A stretch of 64,000 bases of DNA, taken from Brachycybe producta. Taxonomy: Eukaryota; Arthropoda; Diplopoda; Playtdesmida; Andrognathidae. Positions 34,679-51,075 of this stretch are shown piece after piece. Location: assembly GCA_036925085.1 (NCBI GenBank), contig JAUPFP010000006.1, positions 3,871,131 through 3,935,130 of the forward strand, read 5' to 3'. A program made the translations under genes and the position numbers. Numbering within the stretch: position 1 is the stretch's first letter; every line of letters starts with the position of its first letter. Below the pieces are notes generated by a model. It worked only from the letters and a program-made list of their open reading frames with translations, was not told the origin of the DNA and made no database searches.

Positions 34679-35271
34679 CCATCTTTTAGTCTACTGCCAC
34701 TAGAGGCGCTTATTGGACATATGCCTCATTGGCTGTGTCTCGAATAATCGCCTAATAAGCCCTGCAATACACGTGTATTTAGATTCTTTGATCTAAAACT
34801 ATCGCAGTAGACTTCAGTAGAAAGGTGCTGTAAATTTTTAAAAAAACTATATTGCTTCTAGTTCAATTTTAAAGTCTTTTCGACCCATGAGCCACTTTCA
34901 AAAATCTAATATTTTGGCTCATGTCAACTAAAGTTTGGAGACCACTACGCGAATCAACAATCAAGGATCGATCAAGAAAATTCAATCGATCATTAAATGA
35001 TTAAAGTTTATCGATCTAGAATAATATTTTTAGTCAAGATGCGCATGCGCACATGTAATGTATTACAGAATTTTGATTGGTTGAATTGCCACACTTTTTT
35101 TAAAAAAAAAAAATGACGTCAGTTAGTGATATGACATCACGATTTGGCTATTTGTTGAAAAGGGGGTGACGTCATTACGTTGAATAAAAAAATATACGTT
35201 ACGTTTCTAACCAAAAAAAAAAAATTTCCACGTGCTTTTTTGATTACACACGGATTTGTCAACAAAAAGTG
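34679..35271. other. Upstream region of OSGEP
   Basis: No gene. Contains GCGCATGCGC at 35041-35050 and TGACGTCA at 35115-35122, with GTGACGTCAT at 35167-35176. These cAMP-response-like palindromes are frequent across this window, so a promoter role is only possible. Confidence 0.35.
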
Positions 35272-36770
35272 ATGGTAGTTTCAATTGGTTTCGAAGGCAG
35301 TGCGAATAAGTTGGGCGTTGGAATCGTAAAGGACGGATTAGTGTTGAGTAATCCTCGCAGGACGTATGTCCCACCGCCGGGAGAGGGTATTTAAATCAAC
35401 CGTATCTCATTTCTTTTAATCTCATTGAATTTATGGAGATGTTCATGTGTCAAAAACCATCTTTTTTATTGCTTCTTTGTCATTTTAGGTTTTCTACCCA
35501 AAGACACAGAACGTCACCACCGAGAACACATTCTTGATGTTCTAAAGGAAGCTCTCGAGCAAGCAAACGTTAATCCAAATGACATCGACGTCATTTGTTA
35601 CACAAAAGGGCCCGGAATGGGAGGACCTTTAGTGACGGTGGCTTTGGTCGCTCGTACTGTTGCTCAGTTATGGAACAAACCTATCGTTGGTGTTAATCAT
35701 TGCATCGGTCGTAAGTGGAGACAGTGGGAAACGGAGAGGAAAGATAGGGATAGAAAACGTGCTTTCGTTGCAGATATCGAAATGGGACGCCTCATAACGA
35801 AAGCAGACAATCCAACTGTTCTTTATGTCAGTGGCGGCAACACTCAAGTGATAGCATACAGTCACAGATGTTACAGAATTGTAGGTGAGACGCTCGACAT
35901 CGCCGTAGGAAACTGTTTGGATCGGTTTGCAAGGGTTTTAAAGGTTGTTTGAAATTAGTTTTAAGTTTGAACTAGGTTCAGAAGTTGTTTTCTGTTCCTT
36001 TTGCAGCTTTCGAACGACCCGAGTCCGGGTTACAACATCGAACAATTAGCCAAAAAGTAACGTTCCGATTTGACGTAATCTATCCCGATCTAATTTATTT
36101 TCTCTGCAGAGGAGCAAAGTTTCTTCCGTTACCTTACATTGTTAAAGGAATGGATATGTCTTTCTCTGGAATCTTGTCTTCGATCGAAGAAAGAGCATTG
36201 GATTTGATCGAAAGTGGAGATTACACAAAGGAAGATCTTTGTTTTTCGTTTCAGGAAACGTTATTTGCAATGTTGGTAGAGACAACTGGTCAGTTTTAGA
36301 CCGAAACTGAATGTTTATGTCAGTTTTAACTTGCATTTCGTTCTGATTCTATGAAAAACAGAGAGGGCGATGGCACATTGTGGATCGGACGAAGTTCTCG
36401 TAGTCGGAGGAGTCGGCTGTAATCTTCGTCTTCAAGAAATGATGGGTCAAATGTGTAAGGAGAGAGGCGCTAAACTACATGCAATTGACGAAAGGTTTTC
36501 TTACCACGAACGTATTCGATGTTTCTCCTTTGTTTGACTAGCTGTCTTTGAAAATTTTTAAGGTACTGCATAGATAACGGTGCAATGATTGCTCAAGCGG
36601 GTAGCGAGATGTTTCGAATGGGTTACACGACACCTTTAAACGAAACCTGGTGTACTCAAAGGTGGAAACATTGAAGAAGAAGAAAAAATAAGTTAAAATA
36701 TCTGGTTAATAAATAATGATTTCATTACAGGTTTCGTACCGATGAAGTGGAAGTGACGTGGAGAGAATAA
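35272..36770 (+). CDS. OSGEP: tRNA N6-adenosine threonylcarbamoyltransferase (KEOPS subunit OSGEP/KAE1)
   Basis: Eight exons: 35272-35386, 35489-35710, 35774-35943, 36007-36056, 36110-36288, 36362-36494, 36563-36661, 36731-36770; 335 residues, the same length as the human protein. It transfers the threonylcarbamoyl group to A37 of ANN-decoding tRNAs within the KEOPS complex. Visible family features: [17 protein letters not shown] at the start, [11 protein letters not shown], the metal-binding HCIGH (H109, H113), [47 protein letters not shown] and [12 protein letters not shown]. Several donors are weak (GTTGTT, GTTTTC, GTGGAA), yet every phase closes. An AATAAA at 36796 follows the stop. Confidence 0.96.
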
Positions 36771-38005
36771 ATTGGGAAAATGTACCTTTAAAACCAATAA
36801 AAAAAAATCATTTTTTAATACAAATTACAGTTTAATACTTTTGTAATGACGTAATTGGCCTCATTGGTTTTAAAACTAGACAGAATTGTTTATTTGCATT
36901 ATGAGTTGTAACAACTGTATCTGCAACTATTTTGCATAACAGTTATGTTCCTGTGGCACATCATTTAAATCTAAATAAACGAGAATTGTTGACAAGATAA
37001 ATTTATAGAGGTAACCCAACTTAAGAACTATGCTAATGTAGTATTTCGTGCCATAGCCGAGTGACCAATGGATGGCACCACCTCTACTTAGAATTAAACA
37101 AGGTTTACTTCATACAGAATTGGTAAACAGGCATCTCAGCATCTGTAGACAGCTTCAGAATTTCTTTGGCTCCGCCCTTTTATGAGAATCAAAACTCAGT
37201 AACAAACTACTTATAAGCATTGATTATGCTTATAAAAGGGCGGAGCCAAAGAAATTCTGAAGCTGTTTCGTGTCGAAGTTAATGAGTTTAGCACTAGAGC
37301 TTTTACTTAAAATTTAAGAATGTGCTGTTCATTGCTGACACAGTGTACATAACCATGTAACAGAGATTCAAGGTTCTCTTTATAGGGGATGATAGAGAAA
37401 TAAACAGAACCTTGAAGGACACTCATACACGAAGTTGAGCTACCTCCATGTATAATACCTTGGTTGACACAAGTGTTGATTACATTCTCGCCTTGAAAAT
37501 TCTAAAAAAAAATAAAACTTATCTCGCTGCAATTAAGCTGGCTAGAAAATATTTGCGAACAAATAAACAGCGATGACAAAATGGGAGAGGAGAGGGTCAC
37601 TGAAAAGGTCGAAAAGTGGTCAGCTGACCTTTGACATGCTTTGAGAACTGCATACATACACTGGCCCCCTTCACATGCGAAATGCATGTCTAGAAGATGA
37701 CGCATATATTGAAGTCCTAAGAACCAAATTCTCACACACATGAAAATGTCATGGTAAAAATGTTAACCAAGAACTGTCCCATGAACGGATAATATATAGA
37801 TTACAATCAAGACGCGTCACATCGAAGCAAAGATTAAAAAAAAAGAAACGCTAGCATAATTCAATGGAATTATGTTGAAACGACTGGTCCCTTTGTTGCA
37901 TGTCTCGAACATGCATCTTTTGGAGAGAAAAAAAAAATCACAATAAAATGTAGCGTAAAGTTGTTATCTCGAACGATTTCTTCACAAACATCGAGACACG
38001 ATGAA
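36771..38005. other. Gene-free interval between OSGEP and the epoxide hydrolase
   Basis: Contains one CAGGCA-family palindromic element (37128-37268). Small open frames here lack supporting splice context or recognisable sequence. Confidence 0.45.
37128..37268. repeat. Palindromic MITE, CAGGCA family
   Basis: Core TTTCTTTGGCTCCGCCCTTT and complement with arms GACAGCTTCAGAA / TTCTGAAGCTG. The right terminus is diverged (GTTTCGTGTC). Confidence 0.7.
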
Positions 38006-41000
38006 TCAGAGAAGTTTCCTGTTGAGACTGGCCACCCAACTGTTTGCTTGATAAAGTCCAATGACGGGATAAATGACTGGCATCTTGGACAGTTTCTCGG
38101 CCGAAGACGAAACGGAAGACACCAGATGATTACGAACGCGACCGACCAGACCGGGAGACGTATCCAAAGGCACATTCTTGTTTGGGTTCTCCTTTAAAGC
38201 TACGAATAAAAACAGTGGAAGAAAAAAAGAAACGAATACGAGACAGATCACAGACCAAACCGAGAAATTGCGTCGAGAAATTTATTCCCCTTTCATGTAA
38301 TTAGTTAATCACAATTCGATGTTTATCACTGAAAACGCATTCCATTAGTAATCAATTAAAAGATGTGCACGTGACAACGTGAGTTGAATATTAGCTTAAT
38401 TAATTGGATGCATAAAATGAATGGAAACAAGTGGTTTTTTTTTCTTCTTTCAGGAGCAACAACAAAATTTGATAAAATATTTCAGTCTGTTAGAAACTAG
38501 AATAGTAATCAAAAGCGCTAAAAAGGATTTTAATAATAATTTTTTTTGTTACAGTTTGTAAAAATTATCAGATTTTTCCCATTTTTTGCATCAACGTTTA
38601 CTACAAAAGTCGAGCTTTGCACTTTTTAAATTCTTTACTTTCGAGGTTATCGCTGAAATTAAGGCGGGCTTCTTTTTAGCGTCACAAAGTGGTCATTTTT
38701 ATAAGCTAACCACTGAATACATGGGGTGATATTCATAGGTAGCCATTGCGCTACTTGTTTTTTTTTTGTAGCTATGAGTGGTTGAGTCCTGCCACAAGTG
38801 GCGACCAACAGTGATTGATCAAGTTGATATCAGGTGACTCACCACTATTTTAAACATTTTGTGGCACCACAAAGTGTTTGTGTGAAGCTGGAATAAATTC
38901 TATTTCTTTCTTAACTGTTCTAGTTTCTAACAAAGTTTTTAAATTTTCCATTCAAGATTATAAGACCGTTAAAGCAAAAGGTAACAAAATGCATTATATT
39001 AGCCTCTTATGACGACTAGAAACAAAATACAGATCAAAATACAATTGAATGGATTTGAGCCAAGATATTCTTTAATTGACCTTACCCTGAAGGAATTCGT
39101 GGACGTGTTGATTGACAATACGTGGTGAATCCTGTTGGACGAAGTGGCTGCCACCCTTCACCAGACGTACAGTACACTGCTCACAAAAGTCGCTCGACAT
39201 CTGAGCCAATTCCTTGCAGAGAGCTGTGTCCTCCGTACCCCAAATGATCAGAACGGGAACTTTTACCTTTCGAACATCCGTTGCATTTTCGCTCCCTCTG
39301 TTAACGATGATTTTTCTAAGGTTGCGATAATAATTTAAGGGGCCCGTAAAAGCGCCTTCGTATATATATCACAAAAAATAGATCAAAATATAAATTAGTA
39401 ATCGACAACACATCAATAAGTTAAGTGGATAAATATAAAGATCGTCACATGCCTTTCGACCCGTATGTGTATTTGTAGGCTTCGATGTCGTGTTCGCAAA
39501 AGGTCAGTTTTCCTTTCGATTTATTGAGGAACGCTTGGTCAATGAGGCCGATGTCGTTGCTTCGAAAGATTAACTCCGGAAGGTACGGAATCTGAATGAA
39601 GAATACGTACCAGGACTTAAAGAACTGACGAATACATGAAGAGATATGAAGACTAAAAGCCGCATCGTGGGGACCATTCATTATGATCAATCGATCGAGC
39701 ATATCTGGATTCTGAATGGCAAAACGCCAAGCGACGACAGCGCCCCAATCGTGAGCCATTAGAATGCAAGAGCTACGGCCTAAAACAAAAAGCCGTAACA
39801 AGACCAAATGAAAACCATAAAAAAACAAAAATAAATATATTTATTTTGTCAAACCTAAAGCAGGTATGAGCTGCTCGATGTCTCCAACCAGTTTGTTCAA
39901 AGCATAAGAACCAACTCCGGACGGTTTATCCGAATCTCCATATCCCCTCATGTCCACAGCAACCACCCTTTGAATTACATCATAAAGAAACGCAATCGTC
40001 ATGGGTCAATTCGAAGTGCAATTAAAACAGTTATTTGGGTATTCTTTCGAATAAAAGCCGCTAGAACATTTTTTTTTATTTAGCAGACATTTAGCCTCCA
40101 CGCAGGACACACAGCAAAGCTTTTTCTCCTTATTTCGTGCGTGATTCGGGAATAATATATAATTCCATAGCTTTAACTCTGAGTAAGGCGGCTCGTAAAC
40201 GAAAAAAATACTCTCCGGCCTCCGCTAGCCTCCGAGCTAAAGCTGCAAAGCTGTTTTATAGGTTTTGTCTCAGGTTTACAATATTGCAAACGGGTAGAAA
40301 CAACTCGTACATGAAATCGAAAAAAATATTCAATTATTTTTTACCAGAAGTCGTTTCGAAACTCTCGCAGTTGATGTCTCCACGAATACCAGAATTCTGG
40401 AAAACCGTGAAGACATAGAAGCAAAGGTTTGCTCTGATCTCCAGCCTCGACATAGTGCAACTTCACGTCCTGCTCGAAGGGAAACCAAATAACGTAATTA
40501 ATACCCCTCGAACCGAACAAGAAAATAAAAAATTACGACCTTTGAACCCCATTAACTATAATGTACACAATACACTGTATTAAACATAACCTCAAATACT
40601 AACCTTTTGACCTTGAATGAACGTTTAAAAGAATAAATAAAATTTCATGTTAATAATACAAAGAGCCCCCTTTTCGATTAGGCACCGTTAGCCTCTATGT
40701 ACGCGCTCGTACAGCTCTATCGCCTCATTGCGCGAATTCGGCGCAACCTAAAGTTGAGGCTAGCGGCGCCTACTCGAAAGAATATACTCCCCCCCCCCCC
40801 CCCACCTAAACTTGCCTTCAATTTAACATAATTGTGTCGCCCTAAACTGGGATCGTTAAGACAGTTCGGCGGATTAGGTCGTGGTTTAACTTCAAACGTT
40901 TTGTTCCATCCATTGAACAGAAGAGTAAAAGCGAACCTGACGAGAACGAGGAACCCATAAAAGTAACACAAACCGTAGAAGAAAATCACTTTGAGGAGAG

Positions 41001-41016
41001 TTTCCCAAACGGCCAT
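38006..41016 (-). CDS. Membrane-anchored epoxide hydrolase (EPHX3/EPHX4 type, alpha/beta hydrolase)
   Basis: Six exons: 41016-40816, 40469-40345, 39967-39855, 39779-39453, 39355-39086, 38199-38006; 409 residues. An N-terminal membrane anchor (IFFYGLCYFYGFLVLVRFAF) precedes LNDPSLGRHNYVKLK. Oxyanion motif HGFP lies at 88-91, nucleophile D157 in AHDWGAVVAW, lid Tyr264/265 (LNYYRN), acid D298 (WGTED) and catalytic His326 (GGSHFVQQD): a complete D-D-H triad with ring-opening tyrosine. It hydrolyses lipid epoxides at the endoplasmic reticulum in known members. The 65-residue C-terminal extension (exon 6) is longer than in EPHX4. Introns 1 and 4 use GC donors (AAG|GCAAGT and AAAG|GCATGT); no GT alternative keeps the frame. 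Confidence 0.94.
38440..38960. repeat. Decayed AGAAACTAG-family element (intron 5 of the epoxide hydrolase)
   Basis: TTTCAGGAGCAACAACAAAA and GTTAGAAACTAGAATAGTAA at one end, TGTTCTAGTTTCTAACAAAG at the other; the centre is unrelated and longer than in other copies, suggesting a further insertion. Confidence 0.45.
40672..40790. repeat. Short foldback repeat, TTCGATTAGGC / GCCTACTCGAA family
   Basis: Left arm TTTTCGATTAGGCACCGTTAG, right arm GAGGCTAGCGGCGCCTACTC + GAAAGAATA. Related copies are at 42985-43037 and 49549-49746, and fragments near 1650, 40036 and 63470. Lies in intron 1 of the epoxide hydrolase. Confidence 0.55.
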
Positions 41017-41094
41017 CGTTGTTAAAAAAAACTACACACAAAAAAGAAATGAAATCACAAACGATTCCCTTGTAACTTACTGAAAGGAAAAGAC

Positions 41095-41698
41095 CAGTGT
41101 TGCCAACAACTCTGGACAAAAAACCACTATCTTGATAACAAAAAACTACTAGACGCCCACTAAAACCACATCTAAAGAAACTACATTTCCCACTGTAAAA
41201 AAACACACAAGAAAGACTAGATTTCCCGTTAAAACTACAAATAATATACCAGATTTCCACTAGTTTTTTAAATGTTTATTGTACATAATAAACTTTTTTT
41301 TTTACTTTTGCTGAGGGGTAAAAATTTTATAGTTTTAGTGCCTTAGTGAAAAAACTACAGGCAGTTCTGCTCAGCACTAAGTTCTCGTTTGCCACGCCTT
41401 TTTATGGGCGTCATTAATTTCTAATTGGTTTGTTAATTGGTCTGACGATACATGCCCCGCCCTTTTATGAGAGATGGCAGTATCTAATTGGTTCATTATT
41501 GGTCTGACGCTCAATAAAAGGGAGGAACAAAGGAAAACTTAGTGCTGAGCATAAGCGCTGGTAAAAAAAAACTAACTTCTCACTAAATTCACAAAAAAAA
41601 AAACTAGAAAACCCACTAGCCACTAGACAATTTTCAGCCACTAGATAGCAAAGAAAAAAACTAGATCTAGTGGGAATTACACCGAGTTGGCAACACTG
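41095..41698. mobile_element. hAT-like non-autonomous element, CAGTGTTGCCAAC termini
   Basis: 604 bp with inverted ends CAGTGTTGCCAAC...GTTGGCAACACTG and flanks GAAAAGAC / GAATAGAC (7 of 8 identical), an 8-bp duplication. The body is rich in ACTAG-containing motifs. A CAGGCA-family palindrome (41357-41560) is nested inside. A lone GATTGGCAACACTG end at 58439 may be a remnant of the same family. Confidence 0.8.
41357..41560. repeat. Palindromic MITE, CAGGCA family, nested
   Basis: Outer arms ACAGGCAGTTCTGCTCAGCA and GTGCTGAGCATAAGCGCTG are unlike those of other copies, while the core (CGCCTTTTTATGGGCGTCA, TAAAAGGGAGGAACAAA) is shared. The centre is duplicated. Confidence 0.65.
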
Positions 41699-41733
41699 GA
41701 ATAGACTTTCGACACTGAAATCAACAAGCTGAA

Positions 41734-41927
41734 TAGGCAAGTGTGCCCAGCAGTAAAAATTGTGTTGGCTCCGCCCTTTCATGAGCGTCAAACCAAATAT
41801 TAACCAATTAAAAATTTAAAAGGGCGGGGCATGTGCTATCAGACCAAGTAACAAACCAATTAGAAATTGATGACGCTCATAAAAGGGCGGGGCCAACAAA
41901 ATTTTACTTCTGCGCACACTTGCCTGT
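41734..41927. repeat. Palindromic MITE, CAGGCA family
   Basis: Arms AGGCAAGTGTGCCCAGCAGT and CTGCGCACACTTGCCTGT; core TTGGCTCCGCCCTTTCATGA and complement, with an inner duplicated AAAGGGCGGGGC segment. Confidence 0.7.
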
Positions 41928-42239
41928 ATTAAGCTGAAGGCCACGTGCACGCGTTACGTCATGTACGGCACGAGGGCTAAAAATGCAAAGTCAGAAGATC
42001 GATCTTTAATCGATCTTTAAAGTTGTCGATTTTTAATGGATTTTTTTTTTATTATCGCTCAAAGATCAAAAATTCAATTTTGCACCCTGATTGAGGCTAA
42101 AAATTTAAAAATAAATTTTATTTTTTAATTATGAAAATACTTAACAAAAAAAAAAAAAGAAATTTTTCAATTCATAGTTATGCCGTCGGTTTTAATCAAA
42201 ATTAATATGTACTTTCTGTTAATTATCGAACGATGTAAA

Positions 42240-42360
42240 GTCTTACGGCGCTTCACATAGTGACGTCACAGAATAAGAAGTTATTTATTCTGTGGATGAC
42301 GTCACACTGCTGAAATATAATGAAAAATAATTTTATATTTCGTAATTACGTCACCGTTGA
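42240..42360. promoter_or_regulatory. Cluster of TGACGTCA palindromes upstream of CHP1
   Basis: GTGACGTCAC and GATGACGTCACAC flank a 15-bp AGAATAA...TTATTCT hairpin, and CGTTGACGTCAT follows about 50 bp on. These are perfect CRE/ATF-type sites 200-310 bp before the CHP1 start codon. The motif is also common in the repeats here, so the regulatory role is an inference. Confidence 0.35.
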
Positions 42361-42552
42361 CGTCATACATGTCTCTATCAATCTTCGTCACGTCACGTGT
42401 TGTGACGACATCATTTCTCTTTATTTTTCTCTCTTTCCCAACTTCCTGCTGCCAATATAAGTTGATTTTTGTTTTTCATTCATATTTTCAATTGATTGAC
42501 TTTACGAGTCGATTAACTGTTCAAAAAAGAGTTGATTACCAGTGAATTAAAC

Positions 42553-43892
42553 ATGGGAAACAAATCTTCACTACTGTTGCAAGAGGAAGAAATTGCCGAG
42601 ATTCAGCTGGAAACCGGATGTGAGTGGAAATTATGATCGTAAAAATGACTTAAAAAATTAAAACATTTGTCGTTTTTATTTGTTTTTGCTTCAAATTATC
42701 AGTTTTACCGAGTCAAATTGAAAGGTTGTTCAGTAGGTTTACGAGCCTGGATAAGAATAACGATGGATCACTCAGGTGAGACACACGTACCTCAGTCAAT
42801 CTCTTGTATTGAACAAAAAAGTTATACATTTCTTGAATCTTGATTCGTTTAAGCCGAGACGACTTTCTAAGAATTCCGGAACTAGCCATAAATCCACTCG
42901 GAGACCGAATCGTCCACGCTTTCTTCAGAGACAAGTATCTTAAAAATTTACCCCGTTTGACCTTTTAGAGGAATTCTGTTGATTAATAGCCACTAGCCTC
43001 CAATAGAGGCTAAGTGGCGCTTAATCGAAAGAATTTCAGTATTGAGCAGTTCTGATTTCTTTCAGTGACGAAATCAACTTCCGACACTTCATGCGGGTTC
43101 TTGCTCGATTCCGTCCGATCAAGAAGACGAGGGAGAATAAACTTAACAGCAGAGAGGAGAAACTAAGATGTAAGAGGGGGCTATGTTTTTACAGCATAGT
43201 GCACAAAAGATACTTTGTTTTAAGGTGGTTTTCATCTTTCAGGTGCAAAACACTTTCTTGTTTCTCTTAATTTTTCTTCTGAAAGAAAGAATAATCAAGA
43301 GTTCAAAAATTAACTGTTCGTGAACCATCTTAAATCAAACGATCGAAAGATAATTTTCACAACGATATCTAAACTCTTTTACAGAAAAAAAAAATAAGCA
43401 AATAAGTTGTCAAAAACGTAAATTTCTATCTTTCGCCTATAAAAGATCATTTTTAAAAATCTAATAATGAAAATGAACTTTGCACCTTTCTAAGAAACGA
43501 AACGATTTTGAATTTACGTGGAATTTCTTCAAAGGAATTAACTGCTTACGATTTCTGTTTGTTTTTTCTTTGATTCAGTTGCATTCCAGATGTATGACTT
43601 GGACGACGACAACCACATTTCTCGATACGAATTGCTCGCAGTTTTGCACATGATGGTTGGAGCCAACATTTCTGAAGATCAGGTCACTAGAAAACGAAAA
43701 TATCAAATCTACACGACTTAATGTCAATTTCTCACTTCCGTTTCTCGTTATGATTAGTTGGCCAGCATTGCCGAAAGAACCGTAAAGGAGGCGGACAAGG
43801 ATCACGACAACATGATTTCGTTCGAAGAGTTCTGCGAGGCTCTCGGAAGAACGGACGTCGAACAAAAGATGAGCATCCGGTTCCTTCACTGA
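42553..43892 (+). CDS. CHP1: Calcineurin B homologous protein 1 (EF-hand, N-myristoylated)
   Basis: Six exons: 42553-42619, 42703-42775, 42854-42934, 43066-43169, 43579-43682, 43758-43892; 187 residues. The start MGNKSSLLLQ is a myristoylation signal followed by the CHP-type EEEIAEIQLETGF. EF-hands: a near-canonical first loop (39-50, DKNNDGSLSRDD), the family's RIPELAINPLGDRI stretch, third loop 115-126 (DLDDDNHISRYE) and fourth 156-167 (DKDHDNMISFEE). The C-terminus VEQKMSIRFLH matches CHP1 exactly in type. CHP1 is the obligate cofactor of Na+/H+ exchangers and regulates GPAT4 and vesicle traffic. AATAAA signals are at 43908 and 44201, within 75 bp of the oppositely directed SEC23 signal. 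Confidence 0.95.
43225..43330. repeat. Half copy of the AGAAACTAG element (CHP1 intron 4)
   Basis: Right arm only: TTTCTTGTTTCTCTTAATTT, then GAAAGAATAATCAAGAGTTC and the AACTGTTCGTGAACCATCTT tail. Confidence 0.5.
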
Positions 43893-44308
43893 GACGAAAA
43901 CGCGCGAAATAAAACGAATAGCATTTATATTTATACATATACGCAAGAGATCGCTTTAATAGAATGGAATATAATTATATTAATCTGTGTATTGCGCAGA
44001 CTTTAATGGTTTGTTTGTTTTTTTTTCTCGAGAAAGGGGGGGGAGGGGAGAAAAAGAAAATATCTTTAATCTCGTTATTCCAACAAAACATTCTTTTTAT
44101 TTCACTGAACATTTATATTATTATATAAGATTCCTTGTTTCATGTATCGTTTCCTCTTTTTTGTTATTAATAGCCCCAAAAATGCATTTAGCTGTGATGA
44201 AATAAAAGATTATATTCAAGGTTAACAAACTTGACATTAAACAGAACTTGTGCAACAAAAAAAAAAGGTACTTTTATTAAAATATGCTCCCAACCTCAAA
44301 ATTAAGTT

Positions 44309-49470
<5,162 letters not shown>

Positions 49471-49548
49471 CTACTAAGTAAACACAGACAATTTAAACTA
49501 ACACAACCAGACAGGCATTTCAATACTGGTTGATTACAAAAATTGAGT

Positions 49549-49746
49549 ATTCTTTCGATTAGGAGCTGCTAGCCTCTTACGGGCACAGAACAGAGAGATA
49601 CGTTCTACCTTAGACCATTACTCCGTAACTAATGGTCTAAGGTTCTACAATATAAGAGTTGTTGCGCTGAAAGTACAAATTAAGGCGAAAAAGTAGTAAA
49701 AATCACCTTCGTAGAAGCTAAGCGGAGATGCTAATTGAAAGAATAT
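49549..49746. repeat. Foldback repeat with inner hairpin upstream of SEC23
   Basis: Ends ATTCTTTCGATTAGGAGC and GATGCTAATTGAAAGAAT. Inside is a 14-bp hairpin ACCTTAGACCATTA / TAATGGTCTAAGGT (49607-49620 with 49630-49643). Same family as 40672-40790. Confidence 0.6.
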
Positions 49747-50219
49747 AAAAACAAAATGCCAAAATACCCACGTATTATGTACAAATTAAACCCAATCTAA
49801 TGCTTCGATAATTTAATAATTACTTTATCTACAATAATTCACGATTCTCACAGCGAATACGGCTTAAAACACGACGACAACACGGAAACAGCCACGTTGA
49901 AGTGAAAGTCAACGTCCGTGACGTCACTCGTCAGCTGCTATTAAATGTTGGGTCGTCGTCGCCGCCGCGTTTATTCTCGGTGAGATTTATTTTGGCCGTT
50001 AAAATGATTGAATTAGTACCTTTTATAATAAAACTAATCCCACAATCTACGTTAAAGCTTTACGTTTAGAATATAGCAATTTCATAGAAAACAAATTTAT
50101 TAAATTTTAAAATTTTTGAAAATATTTTAGATTAGTCGCTTAATTTGGTGGTGACTAAATAATACGCCGGCTAGCTCACGAAGAGCGCGAACTTTAAAAA
50201 ATAAAATAAGCTACAGTCG

Positions 50220-50252
50220 TAGCCTGCTATAGATAGTATCTATAGCAGGCTA
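50220..50252. repeat. 33-bp near-perfect palindrome
   Basis: Arms TAGCCTGCTATAGATA and TATCTATAGCAGGCTA around a single G. It is isolated from the larger repeat families. Confidence 0.8.
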
Positions 50253-50369
50253 TGCTACAGTATGCGAGTGTCAGGTCAAAGGTCTCAAATCGGTCAAGTG
50301 AAACTTAAGAAAATACATTGATGACCTGCTTATGTATGTGAACATATTTAAAATTGCTCGTTATGTTTT

Positions 50370-50520
50370 AAACTTAAGCCAGTCTACAGGAGTTTACGAC
50401 AGTTTAAGTGAGTTTAAGCCAGTTAATTAAGTCATTTAACCGAGTTTAAAGCTTGTAGTTTATCGAGTTTATGCGAGTTTAAGGCAGTTTAAGCGAGTCA
50501 AAGACAGTTTAAGTGACCTT
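50370..50520. repeat. Degenerate tandem array, (G)AGTTTAAGCNAGTTTA
   Basis: At least ten imperfect units of 10-17 bp built on AGTTTAAG and AGTTTA (e.g. GACAGTTTAAGTGAGTTTAA). Confidence 0.6.
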
Positions 50521-51075
50521 CAAGGTTTTATATACTTTCGAATTTACGGGCTTTTTGAGGTAGGACCCCTTTGGGCACTCCTGTATGGTGGGCCACCAAT
50601 GATGACCCATGCTGATAATTTCTTTAAAAGTTTAGTAGAAATTTGTCTCGTCTATTTTTACATACAGCTAACTTTAAGCGTTTGCTACCTTTAGGATCTA
50701 AAAAAAAGAAGGGATCTAGAAAACGTGAATTAAGATGTTACGAGTTCGTAGTTGCTAAAAGCGCTGAAGACAAACGTAATTCGATGTTGTTACCATTGAT
50801 GATAGTTTTTATGTTGCATTTCGTGAAATCATATATTCAAATCAATCATATATGCTGTGAAGAACGATTAAAACCTTAACTGGAGTCAAAATACTTTGTG
50901 TTATTTTAATTGAATCTTAATGGTCATATAAAGCGTTATTATAACGCTTTTATTAAAACAATTTCCAACCTAAATGAACATAAAAATAAATATTTAGTTC
51001 AATGTCTAATAGAAAGTCAACGTTCATTCAGCAGCTGTGCCCTACTTGCGTAAGTGACCCATCGTGGAAAATGGC

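Larger units (their letters stand above)
49747..51075. other. Interval between SEC23 and the 141-aa gene
   Basis: Probably holds the SEC23 promoter (GTGACGTCACTCG near 49918). A 33-bp palindrome lies at 50220-50252 and a degenerate GAGTTTAAGCCAGTTTA-type tandem array at 50370-50520. An open frame at 50643-50879 could be a terminal exon but has no compatible upstream exon. Confidence 0.4.

Noticed and set aside
37502-37741. Minus-strand frame between OSGEP and the epoxide hydrolase
   Set aside because: No compatible exons on either side and no recognisable domain.
50643-50879. Plus-strand open frame with a Lys/Arg-rich stretch and a hydrophobic C-terminal helix
   Set aside because: A possible terminal exon (acceptor at 50670), but no upstream exon in the right phase was found and no family is recognised; a mini-exon-like ATG at 49946 has an incompatible phase.
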